Source: JALORV01 sp963712485
GTDB lineage: Bacteria > Pseudomonadota > Gammaproteobacteria > Burkholderiales > Burkholderiaceae_F
Direction of reading: 5' to 3'
NCBI GenBank assembly: GCA_963712485.1
Contig: CAVQID010000059.1
Coordinates: 1 to 64,000, forward strand
Length of the DNA stretch: 64,000 nucleotides
Part shown: positions 57,902 through 64,000 of the stretch, in pieces
Position numbering within the stretch: position 1 is the first letter of the stretch
Layout of the letters: each line of letters starts with the position of its first letter
The notes under the pieces: model-generated
Seen by the model: the letters and a program-made list of their open reading frames with translations, nothing else
What the model was told of the DNA's origin: nothing
Database searches by the model: none
Program-made: the position numbers and the translations under genes

Positions 57902-58888
57902 TCAACCCAGCAGGTGCTTGACGCCGTCACGTTCTTCGAGCAGTTCCTTCAGCGTGTTGTCCATCTTGCCGCGCGAGAACTCATCGATCTCGAGTCCCTT
58001 CACGACTTCGTACTTGCCGCCGGCGCAGGTGCAGGGCACGCCGTAGATGATCTCCTCCGGGATGCCGTAGCTGCCGTCCGACGGCACGCCCATCGTGACC
58101 CACTTGCCGTTGGTGCCGAGGACCCAGTCGCGGATGTGGTCGATCGCGGCGTTGGCGGCCGATGCAGCCGACGAAAGCCCGCGCGCCTCGATGATCGCGG
58201 CGCCGCGCTTGCCGACCGTCGGCATGTAGGTGTCGCGGTACCACGCTTGGTCGACCATCGGCTGTGCCGGTTGCCCGCCGATCGTCGCGAAGCGGATGTC
58301 CGGGTACATCGTCGGCGAGTGGTTGCCCCAGACAACGAGCTTCTCGACCGAGTCGACCGGCTTGCCGGTCTTCGCCGCGAGCTGCGACCGCGCGCGGTTG
58401 TGGTCGAGCCGCATCATCGCCGTGAAGTTCGCCTTCGGCAGCGACGGCGCGGATTTCATCGCGATATAGGAATTGGTATTGGCGGGGTTGCCGACAACCA
58501 GCACCTTGACGTTGCGGTTGGCTGACTTGTCGAGCGCCTTGCCCTGCGCGGTGAAGATCTGCGCATTAGCGGCGAGCAGGTCCTTGCGTTCCATGCCCGG
58601 ACCGCGCGGACGCGCGCCGACCAGCAGCGCAATCTCGGTGTCCTTGAATGCAGTCATCGGATCACTGTGCGCCTCCATGCCCGCGAGCAGCGGGAACGCG
58701 CAGTCGTCAAGCTCCATCATTACGCCCTTGAGCGCCTTTTGCGCCTTCTCGTCGGGGATTTCGAGCAATTGCAGCGCAACCGGCTGGTCCTTGCCGAGCA
58801 TTTCGCCCGAAGCGATACGGAACAGCAGCGAGTAGCCGATCTGTCCTGCGGCGCCGGTGACAGCTACGCGTACGGGAGCTTTGCTCAT
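57902..58888 (-). CDS. mdh: Malate dehydrogenase
   Basis: A 328-residue NAD-dependent malate dehydrogenase of the betaproteobacterial type. NAD-binding GAAGQIGYSLLFRIASGEML, then ALLVGARPRGPGMERKDLLA, VGNPANTNSYIAMKSA, and the catalytic His in VVWGNHSPTMYPDIRF are visible. It supplies oxaloacetate to both GltA and PrpC. It is first in the minus-strand block, divergent from gntR and the sdh operon. The gap to prpB is 34 bp. Confidence 0.95.
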   Translation of the reverse strand: MSKAPVRVAVTGAAGQIGYSLLFRIASGEMLGKDQPVALQLLEIPDEKAQKALKGVMMELDDCAFPLLAGMEAHSDPMTAFKDTEIALLVGARPRGPGMERKDLLAANAQIFTAQGKALDKSANRNVKVLVVGNPANTNSYIAMKSAPSLPKANFTAMMRLDHNRARSQLAAKTGKPVDSVEKLVVWGNHSPTMYPDIRFATIGGQPAQPMVDQAWYRDTYMPTVGKRGAAIIEARGLSSAASAANAAIDHIRDWVLGTNGKWVTMGVPSDGSYGIPEEIIYGVPCTCAGGKYEVVKGLEIDEFSRGKMDNTLKELLEERDGVKHLLG

Positions 58889-59302
58889 GGATGTGGCCTC
58901 CTGGATCTGTAATGGGTTATGAGAGTTCGGGCGAGGACGACAGCAACGGCGCAGCCGTTGAATCCTGATAACGGACCCGCGGCAAGGACCGGCGGATAAG
59001 CCGGTCGAGTGTACTGCCGACCCATCGCGTTGGCCTTGACGTAGCGGGGTGTCGCGCGTTTAGGCGCCCGGCACCCGCAGGCTCACCGCAGTGCCATTTT
59101 TCGTCTGTGGGCAGCGTCGTCCTGCGGGCGGACAGCGGTGGATGCGGTCGTGACATGGTGTGCGGCGACAGGGCTGGTGACGGTTCGATCCGGAAGATCC
59201 CCGAGTCATCCCGCAAGGCGGGCTACGAACTTAACTATATCTTATATAAGACATAAGATTTAATCCACGTCTTTCGACTTTCAGCTATGCTGAAGTCAGC
59301 TC
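58889..59302. other. Divergent intergenic region mdh / gntR
   Basis: This 414-bp region holds no supported gene. It should contain the mdh-prp promoter on the minus strand and the gntR-sdh promoter on the plus strand. The only distinct element I see is the AT-rich palindrome at 59239-59259. Confidence 0.5.
59239..59259. promoter_or_regulatory. Palindromic operator candidate between mdh and gntR
   Basis: A perfect 12-base palindrome TCTTATATAAGA (59240-59251) overlaps a second inverted repeat, ATCTTAT (59239-59245) with ATAAGAT (59253-59259). It is the most AT-rich spot of a GC-rich 414-bp divergent region (58889-59302) that otherwise shows no gene. It sits 43-63 bases upstream of the GntR start and is a natural place for autoregulation, and possibly for control of mdh/prp. 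The length and symmetry fit a GntR-family site; which protein binds is inferred. Confidence 0.6.
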
Positions 59303-60067
59303 ATGCCTGCTGCCGACACCCCCGACGACGTCGCCGCGCGTGCTCCGCGGCCCGCGGTTTTTTCGCCGCTTTATCGGCAGATCAAGGACTTGCTGCTGAA
59401 GGGCCTCGGCAAGGGCGAATGGAAGCCCGGGGAGCTGATCCCCAGCGAGATCGAACTGGCCACGCGCTTCCAGGTGAGCCAGGGAACCGTGCGCAAGGCG
59501 GTCGACGAACTGGCTGCCGAAAACCTGCTGGTGCGGCGCCAGGGCAAGGGAACGTTCGTCGCCACCCACCACGAGCCGCGTGCCCAGTTCCGCTTCCTGC
59601 GCGTCGTTCCGGACGCCGGCGAACCGGCGTCCCCGCAGAGCAGATTTCTGGAGTGCCGCCGTCTGAGGGCGCCTGCCGACATCGCGCGGCAGCTCGATCT
59701 GCGCACCGGCGACGCGGTCGTCTACCTGCGGCGCTTGCTGAGCTTCGGTAGCGATCCGATCGTCCTCGACGAGATCTGGCTGCCCGGTGCGCTGTTCAAG
59801 GGACTGAGCGCCGAACGCCTTTCTGAATACAAGGGACCGCTGTACGGTCTTTTCGAAACCGAGTTCGGCACGCGCATGATTCGCGCCGAGGAGCAGCTGC
59901 GTGCTGTCGGCGCGGACCGCCACGCTGCGCAACTGCTTGCAGTGGCGGAGGATGCGCCGCTCCTGCTGGTCGAGCGTATCTCGTATTCGTACGGAGATCG
60001 ACCGGTGGAAGTGCGGCGCGGGCTGTACGTCACCGAGCACTATCACTATCGGAACACGCTGTCGTAA
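59303..60067 (+). CDS. GntR-family transcriptional regulator (UTRA type)
   Basis: A 254-residue regulator. The N-terminal winged helix-turn-helix shows LYRQIKDLLLKGLGKGEWKP, IPSEIELATRFQVSQGTVRK and AVDELAAENLLVRRQGKGTF, the GntR pattern. The C-terminal UTRA-type ligand domain includes VVYLRRLLSFGSDPIVLDEI and, near the end, LLLVERISYSYGDRPVE. The ligand is unknown; its position between the mdh-prp and sdh arms suggests a TCA or propionate intermediate. It has a palindromic site just upstream and lies 89 bp before sdhC. Confidence 0.9.
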   Translation: MPAADTPDDVAARAPRPAVFSPLYRQIKDLLLKGLGKGEWKPGELIPSEIELATRFQVSQGTVRKAVDELAAENLLVRRQGKGTFVATHHEPRAQFRFLRVVPDAGEPASPQSRFLECRRLRAPADIARQLDLRTGDAVVYLRRLLSFGSDPIVLDEIWLPGALFKGLSAERLSEYKGPLYGLFETEFGTRMIRAEEQLRAVGADRHAAQLLAVAEDAPLLLVERISYSYGDRPVEVRRGLYVTEHYHYRNTLS

Positions 60068-60156
60068 TCAGCGGCACACTCGCGTGATTTGGTTCGCCTC
60101 ATCAATTCGTTCAAAATAGCGCGCCTGTCCAGGGCACCAAGATTGGTACTCAGTCC

Positions 60157-60573
60157 ATGAACTCGCCATTCGCCGCCAGCAAGCCCCGCCCTGAATTCCG
60201 CAATATCCACGTCTCGCAGATCCTGAAGTACAAACTGCCGCCGCCCGGCATGGTTTCGATCCTGCATCGGATCAGCGGTGCGGCACTCTTCCTGACGCTG
60301 CCTTTCATCCTGTGGCTGTTCGACCTGAGCCTCATTTCCGAGATGAGCTACGCGCGTCTGACGGACTTCGCGTCGCACTGGCTGGTCAAACTGGTACTGG
60401 TCGGATTGGCGTGGGCGTTCCTGCATCACCTCATCGCCGGCGTGCGTTACCTCATGCTCGACCTGGACTTCGGCGTTGACAAGCCGGCTGCGCGCACCAG
60501 CGCGCTCGCAGTTTTCGCGATCAGCCTGCCGCTGACCCTGCTCGCGGCATTGAAGATCTTCGGAGCGTTCTGA
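60157..60573 (+). CDS. sdhC: Succinate dehydrogenase cytochrome b556 subunit SdhC
   Basis: A 138-residue membrane anchor with three helices. KYKLPPPGMVSILHRISGAA is the SdhC signature containing the conserved H-R-x-S-G near the quinone site, followed by LFLTLPFILWLFDLSL. The second helix region holds LVGLAWAFLHHLIAGVRYLM with the haem-ligand His. It is the first gene of the sdhCDAB operon; its stop shares a base with the sdhD ATG. Confidence 0.93.
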   Translation: MNSPFAASKPRPEFRNIHVSQILKYKLPPPGMVSILHRISGAALFLTLPFILWLFDLSLISEMSYARLTDFASHWLVKLVLVGLAWAFLHHLIAGVRYLMLDLDFGVDKPAARTSALAVFAISLPLTLLAALKIFGAF

Positions 60574-60950
60574 TGGCCGCGTCGCCCAATCCTGCAGGCA
60601 TCGGCACCGAGCGTATCGTCGTCGGCGCGCACTATGGCGTCGGGGGATTCCTGCTGCAGCGGCTGACCGCCGTCGTGCTGGCGGTGTTCGTGCTGTTGTT
60701 GCTGCTGCGCCTGGTCTTTGGCGGCCCCGTCGGCTACGACGGCTGGGCGGGGATCTTTGTGCCTCTGTGGATGAAGATCGTCACGCTGGTCGCATTGCTC
60801 GCGCTTTTCTATCACGCATGGATTGGGGTCCGTGACATCTGGATGGACTATGTCAAGCCGACGGGGATCCGCGTAGCTCTGCAGACACTGACGGTGCTCT
60901 GGCTGGTGTTCTGCGCGGTATGGTCCGTGCAGATTCTCTGGAGAGTCTGA
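60573..60950 (+). CDS. sdhD: Succinate dehydrogenase membrane anchor SdhD
   Basis: A 125-residue protein with three hydrophobic helices: LLQRLTAVVLAVFVLLLLLR, MKIVTLVALLALFYHAWIGV (whose His can ligate haem b) and LQTLTVLWLVFCAVWSVQIL. The segment HAWIGVRDIWMDYVKP is characteristic of SdhD. It pairs with SdhC to hold the SdhAB head at the inner membrane. The start overlaps sdhC by one base, and sdhA follows 3 bp after. Confidence 0.93.
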   Translation: MAASPNPAGIGTERIVVGAHYGVGGFLLQRLTAVVLAVFVLLLLLRLVFGGPVGYDGWAGIFVPLWMKIVTLVALLALFYHAWIGVRDIWMDYVKPTGIRVALQTLTVLWLVFCAVWSVQILWRV

Positions 60951-60953
60951 TTC

Positions 60954-62729
60954 ATGGCGGCTGCATCGAAAGTGTCCCGGCGCCGTTTTGACGCGGTGAT
61001 CGTCGGCGCCGGCGGTTCCGGCATGCGTTGCTCGCTGCAATTGGCGCAAGCGGGCCTGAACGTCGCCGTGCTGTCCAAGGTCTTCCCGACGCGCTCGCAC
61101 ACCGTTGCGGCGCAGGGCGGAATCGGCGCGTCGCTCGGCAACATGACCGAGGACACGTGGCTCTGGCACATGTTCGACACGGTCAAGGGTTCCGACTATC
61201 TCGGCGACCAGGACGCGATCGAGTTCATGTGCCGCGAAGCGCCCAAGGTCGTATACGAGCTCGAGCACTTCGGCATGCCGTTTGACCGCAACCCGGACGG
61301 CACGATCTATCAGCGGCCGTTCGGCGGACACTCGGCGAACTTTGGCGAGAAGCCGGTGCCGCGCGCCTGCGCTGCCGCAGACCGCACCGGCCACGCGCTG
61401 CTGCACACGCTGTATCAGCGCAACGTTCGCGAGCGTACGCAATTCTTCGTCGAATGGATGGCGCTCGACCTGATTCGCGACGCCGAAGGCGCGGTCGTCG
61501 GCGTCGTCGCGCTCGAAATGGAAACCGGCGACGTGATGATCTTCGAATCGAAGGTCACCGTGCTCGCCACGGGTGGCGCCGGGCGCATCTTCGACGCCTC
61601 GACCAACGCCTACATCAACACCGGCGACGGACTCGGCATGGTGGCGCGCGCCGGACTGCCGCTCGAGGACCTCGAGTTCTGGCAGTTCCACCCGACCGGC
61701 GTGGCCGGTGCCGGCGTGCTGATCACCGAAGGCGTGCGCGGCGAGGGCGGCATCCTGCTGAACTGCAACGGCGAGCGCTTCATGGAGCGTTACGCGCCGA
61801 CGCTGAAGGACCTCGCGCCGCGCGACTTCGTCTCGCGCAGCATGGACCAGGAGATCAAGGAAGGGCGCGGCTGTGGTCCCGACAAGGACTACGTGCTGCT
61901 GAAGCTCGACCATCTTGGCGCCGAGACCATCATGAAGCGGCTGCCCGGGATCCGCGAGATCGCCATCAAGTTCGCCAACGTCGATCCGATCAAGGAACCG
62001 ATTCCGGTCGTGCCGACGCTGCATTACCAGATGGGCGGCATTCCGACCAACTACCACGGCCAGGTGGTCGCACCCCAAGGCGACAACCCGAATACGGTCG
62101 TGCAGGGACTCTACGCGATCGGCGAATGCGCCTGCGTGTCGGTGCATGGCGCCAACCGCCTGGGCACGAACTCGCTGCTCGACCTGCTGGTGTTCGGCCG
62201 CGCTGCGGGCGATCACATCGTCGGACAGAACTTCAAGGCCCAGGAACATCGCACGCTACCTGCCGACGCCGCAGAGGCGACCGCGGCGCGCCTGGCGGCG
62301 CTCGACTCGCGCGACAAGGGCGAACGCGTGCAGGACGTCGCCAACGCGGTCCGCAAGGCGATGCAGGCGCACTGCGGCGTGTTCCGCACCGCCAAGCTGC
62401 TCGACGAAGGCGTCGCCAAGATCCTCGAACTGGAAAAGCGTTCCAAGCACGTGGCGATCAATGACAGATCCAAGGTCTTCAACACTGCGCGCATCGAAGC
62501 GCTCGAACTCGACAACCTGATCGAGACGGCGAAGGCAACGATCGTTTCTGCGGCGGCCCGTACCGAAAGTCGCGGTGCGCACGCGCGTGACGACTTCCCG
62601 CAGCGCGACGACACGAACTGGATCAAGCACTCGCTTTTTTACTCGGATGGCAATCGGCTTGACTACAAACCGGTCAACTTGAAGCCGCTGACAGTCGAGT
62701 CGTTCGCGCCGAAGAAAAGGACGTTTTAG
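60954..62729 (+). CDS. sdhA: Succinate dehydrogenase flavoprotein SdhA
   Basis: A 591-residue flavoprotein oxidising succinate to fumarate. The FAD loop is FDAVIVGAGGSGMRCSLQLA, and the covalently flavinylated His49 is in FPTRSHTVAAQGG. Further landmarks are EFWQFHPTGVAGAGVLITEG, PTLHYQMGGIPTNYHGQV, and the ending SLFYSDGNRLDYKPVNLKPL. It is part of the respiratory complex with SdhBCD. Unlike the tight junctions upstream, 139 bases with two hairpins separate it from sdhB. Confidence 0.96.
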   Translation: MAAASKVSRRRFDAVIVGAGGSGMRCSLQLAQAGLNVAVLSKVFPTRSHTVAAQGGIGASLGNMTEDTWLWHMFDTVKGSDYLGDQDAIEFMCREAPKVVYELEHFGMPFDRNPDGTIYQRPFGGHSANFGEKPVPRACAAADRTGHALLHTLYQRNVRERTQFFVEWMALDLIRDAEGAVVGVVALEMETGDVMIFESKVTVLATGGAGRIFDASTNAYINTGDGLGMVARAGLPLEDLEFWQFHPTGVAGAGVLITEGVRGEGGILLNCNGERFMERYAPTLKDLAPRDFVSRSMDQEIKEGRGCGPDKDYVLLKLDHLGAETIMKRLPGIREIAIKFANVDPIKEPIPVVPTLHYQMGGIPTNYHGQVVAPQGDNPNTVVQGLYAIGECACVSVHGANRLGTNSLLDLLVFGRAAGDHIVGQNFKAQEHRTLPADAAEATAARLAALDSRDKGERVQDVANAVRKAMQAHCGVFRTAKLLDEGVAKILELEKRSKHVAINDRSKVFNTARIEALELDNLIETAKATIVSAAARTESRGAHARDDFPQRDDTNWIKHSLFYSDGNRLDYKPVNLKPLTVESFAPKKRTF

Positions 62730-62735
62730 GAGTCG

Positions 62736-62806
62736 CGCAAAAGTGCACCCCTACTTTTGCGCGCTAGGGTCGGAAAAATCGCTGGCGGAGCCAGACGATT
62801 CTTTTC
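62736..62806 (+). promoter_or_regulatory. Two hairpins in the sdhA-sdhB gap
   Basis: GCGCAAAAGT (62736-62745) pairs perfectly over ten bases with 62754-62763. Just after it, AATCG plus CTGGC (62778-62787) pairs with GCCAG plus CGATT (62791-62801) with one bulged A, and is followed by CTTTTC. The pair sits in the only large gap of the sdh operon and could be a partial terminator, an RNA-processing site or a stabiliser. No tight T-run follows, so strong termination is unlikely. Confidence 0.55.
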
Positions 62807-62868
62807 ATCACAACGGCAATACGCGCGCGGCGTCACCATTGCGGCGCGATGTCCACTGAGGTCGACGC

Positions 62869-63627
62869 ATGACGGCGAACAGCAACGTTGAGACGAGCGC
62901 GGTGGCGGCCACGACGGGAACGCGGACGGTCCGGTTCGAGATCTACCGCTACGACCCGGAGAAGGACGCCAAGCCCTACATGCAGCGACTCGAGGTCCAG
63001 CTGCAGCCGCAGGACAAGATGCTGCTCGACGCGCTGATCCGGATCAAGAGCGATGTTGACGACAGCCTGTCTCTGCGTCGCTCGTGCCGCGAGGGGGTGT
63101 GTGGTTCCGACGCGATGAACATCAATGGCAGGAACGGCCTGGCGTGCATCACCAACCTGCGCGACCTCAAGGAACCGATCATGCTGCGTCCGCTGCCCGG
63201 ACTGCCCGTGATCCGCGACCTGATCGTCGACATGTCGCAGTTCTTCAAGCAGTACCACTCGATCAAGCCGTTCCTGATCAACGACACGCCGCCGCCCGAG
63301 AAGGAGCGGCTGCAGTCGCCCGAGGAGCGCGACGAGCTCAATGGTCTCTACGAGTGCATCCTGTGCGCCTGCTGCTCGACGGCCTGCCCGAGCTTCTGGT
63401 GGAACCCGGACAAGTTCGTGGGGCCGGCCGGACTGCTGCAGGCCTACCGCTTCATCGCCGACAGCCGCGACCAGGCCACCAGCGAGCGACTCGACAACCT
63501 GAACGACCCGTATCGCCTCTTCCGCTGCCACACGATCATGAATTGCGTGGACGTCTGCCCGAAGGGGCTGAATCCGACGCGGGCGATCGGCAAGATCCGT
63601 GACATGCTGGTTCGGCGCGAAGTCTGA
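62869..63627 (+). CDS. sdhB: Succinate dehydrogenase iron-sulfur subunit SdhB
   Basis: A 252-residue protein carrying three Fe-S clusters. The [2Fe-2S] ligands are in RRSCREGVCGSDAMN (Cys73, Cys78, Asp81) with Cys93 in GLACITNL. The [4Fe-4S] and [3Fe-4S] sites are in YECILCACCSTACPSFWW, FRCHTIMNCVDVCPKG. It passes electrons from SdhA to quinone. The N-terminal 18 residues are a non-conserved Ala/Thr-rich extension. It follows two hairpins 139 bases after sdhA; sdhE starts 2 bases after its stop. Confidence 0.96.
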   Translation: MTANSNVETSAVAATTGTRTVRFEIYRYDPEKDAKPYMQRLEVQLQPQDKMLLDALIRIKSDVDDSLSLRRSCREGVCGSDAMNINGRNGLACITNLRDLKEPIMLRPLPGLPVIRDLIVDMSQFFKQYHSIKPFLINDTPPPEKERLQSPEERDELNGLYECILCACCSTACPSFWWNPDKFVGPAGLLQAYRFIADSRDQATSERLDNLNDPYRLFRCHTIMNCVDVCPKGLNPTRAIGKIRDMLVRREV

Positions 63628-63629
63628 TC

Positions 63630-63896
63630 GTGGGCGCCGTCGTCCTCGGCGATCTCGAACGGCGCCGGCTGCGGTGGCGGGCACGGCGCGGGCTGCTGGA
63701 AAATGACATCATCGTCACGCGCTACCTGGACCGCCACGAGCTCGGCCTGACGGTCGACGACGTGCTGGCGCTGGAGGCCCTGCTCGACCTCCCGGACAAC
63801 GAACTTCTCGACCTTTTGCTGGGGCGCAAAGAGCCCGCCGGCCGTCTCGATGACAATGCCGTTCGCAACGTCCTGGACGGGCTGCGGTCCGTCTGA
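63630..63896 (+). CDS. sdhE: FAD assembly factor SdhE
   Basis: An 88-residue protein starting with GTG. The conserved RRLRWRARRGLLENDIIVTR contains the R-G-x-x-E motif that delivers FAD to SdhA, and LDLPDNELLDLLLGRKEPAG is the family's second conserved block. The length is normal for SdhE. It lies between sdhB (2 bp) and gltA (27 bp). Confidence 0.92.
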   Translation: MGAVVLGDLERRRLRWRARRGLLENDIIVTRYLDRHELGLTVDDVLALEALLDLPDNELLDLLLGRKEPAGRLDDNAVRNVLDGLRSV

Positions 63897-63923
63897 ACTT
63901 ACCTCGAACCCGGGAAAAAGACC

Positions 63924-64000
63924 ATGGCACTGACCGCATCCACCGAAAAGGCCACCCTGACGTTTTCCGACGGCACGGCGACGATGGAACTGCCGATCTA
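63924..64000 (+). CDS. gltA: Citrate synthase, N-terminal fragment at window edge
   Basis: Only the first 25 codons are present: MALTASTEKATLTFSDGTAT and on to ELPI. This fits the N-terminus of proteobacterial type II citrate synthase, which commonly follows sdhE in betaproteobacteria. The assignment rests on this short sequence and position. Confidence 0.8.
   Translation, partial: MALTASTEKATLTFSDGTATMELPI

Overview
The window is a high-GC (roughly 65% by eye) proteobacterial chromosome segment, most likely from a Burkholderiales-type betaproteobacterium. Supporting this are a DUF4148 secreted protein, the mdh / gntR / sdhCDAB-sdhE / gltA layout with an adjacent prp operon, and the pta-ackA-fabI-DUF3141 operon. 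I see no rRNA, tRNA, CRISPR array, phage or insertion sequence.

Layout. 1-4.6 kb (minus): an acyl-phosphate/acyl-CoA module (phosphotransacylase, acetate-type kinase, FabI-like reductase, PHA-synthase-like DUF3141 protein). 4.8-11 kb (plus): a tripartite RND efflux operon whose adaptor appears to carry a C-terminal OmpA-like domain. 11-23 kb: accessory genes, including two GNAT enzymes, a cysteine-rich flavodoxin-like protein, a large autotransporter with 12 Ig-like (He_PIG) repeats, a DUF4148 protein, an orphan MASE1 hybrid histidine kinase, and a structured RNA leader with mutually exclusive helices upstream of a 68-residue membrane protein. 23-32 kb: a processive-type glycosyltransferase, a YitT protein, a DUF4139 protein, a YbbP-like permease, a large protein of unknown function and a truncated haemoglobin. 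32.4-38.5 kb (minus): a trehalose operon (glucokinase, GH15 hydrolase, membrane-anchored OtsA, OtsB). 39-47 kb: rmuC, small regulators, a methionine-type aminotransferase, and an operon ending in a GNAT-exonuclease fusion. 46-50.6 kb (minus): an MCE/Mla-type lipid transporter operon with trailing ADH, PIN and DUF2237 genes. 50.9-64 kb: the methylcitrate and TCA block, with mdh-prpB-prpC-GNAT-prpD-acnA on the minus strand and gntR-sdhCDAB-sdhE-gltA on the plus strand.

Functional logic. The right end links propionate oxidation (PrpC, PrpD, AcnA, PrpB yield succinate and pyruvate) to succinate dehydrogenase, malate dehydrogenase and citrate synthase. A GntR regulator sits between the two arms behind a palindromic operator candidate. 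The trehalose operon carries both synthesis (OtsA, OtsB) and possible breakdown (GH15, glucokinase).

Data quality. I count 24 single-base frame breaks in otherwise intact, conserved genes. Fifteen lie between 48.5 and 51.9 kb. When each break is undone the gene length becomes a multiple of three and the family sequence is continuous, so I treat them as assembly indels and annotate full-length genes. Frame-dependent claims, notably the adaptor-OmpA fusion, rest on this reading.
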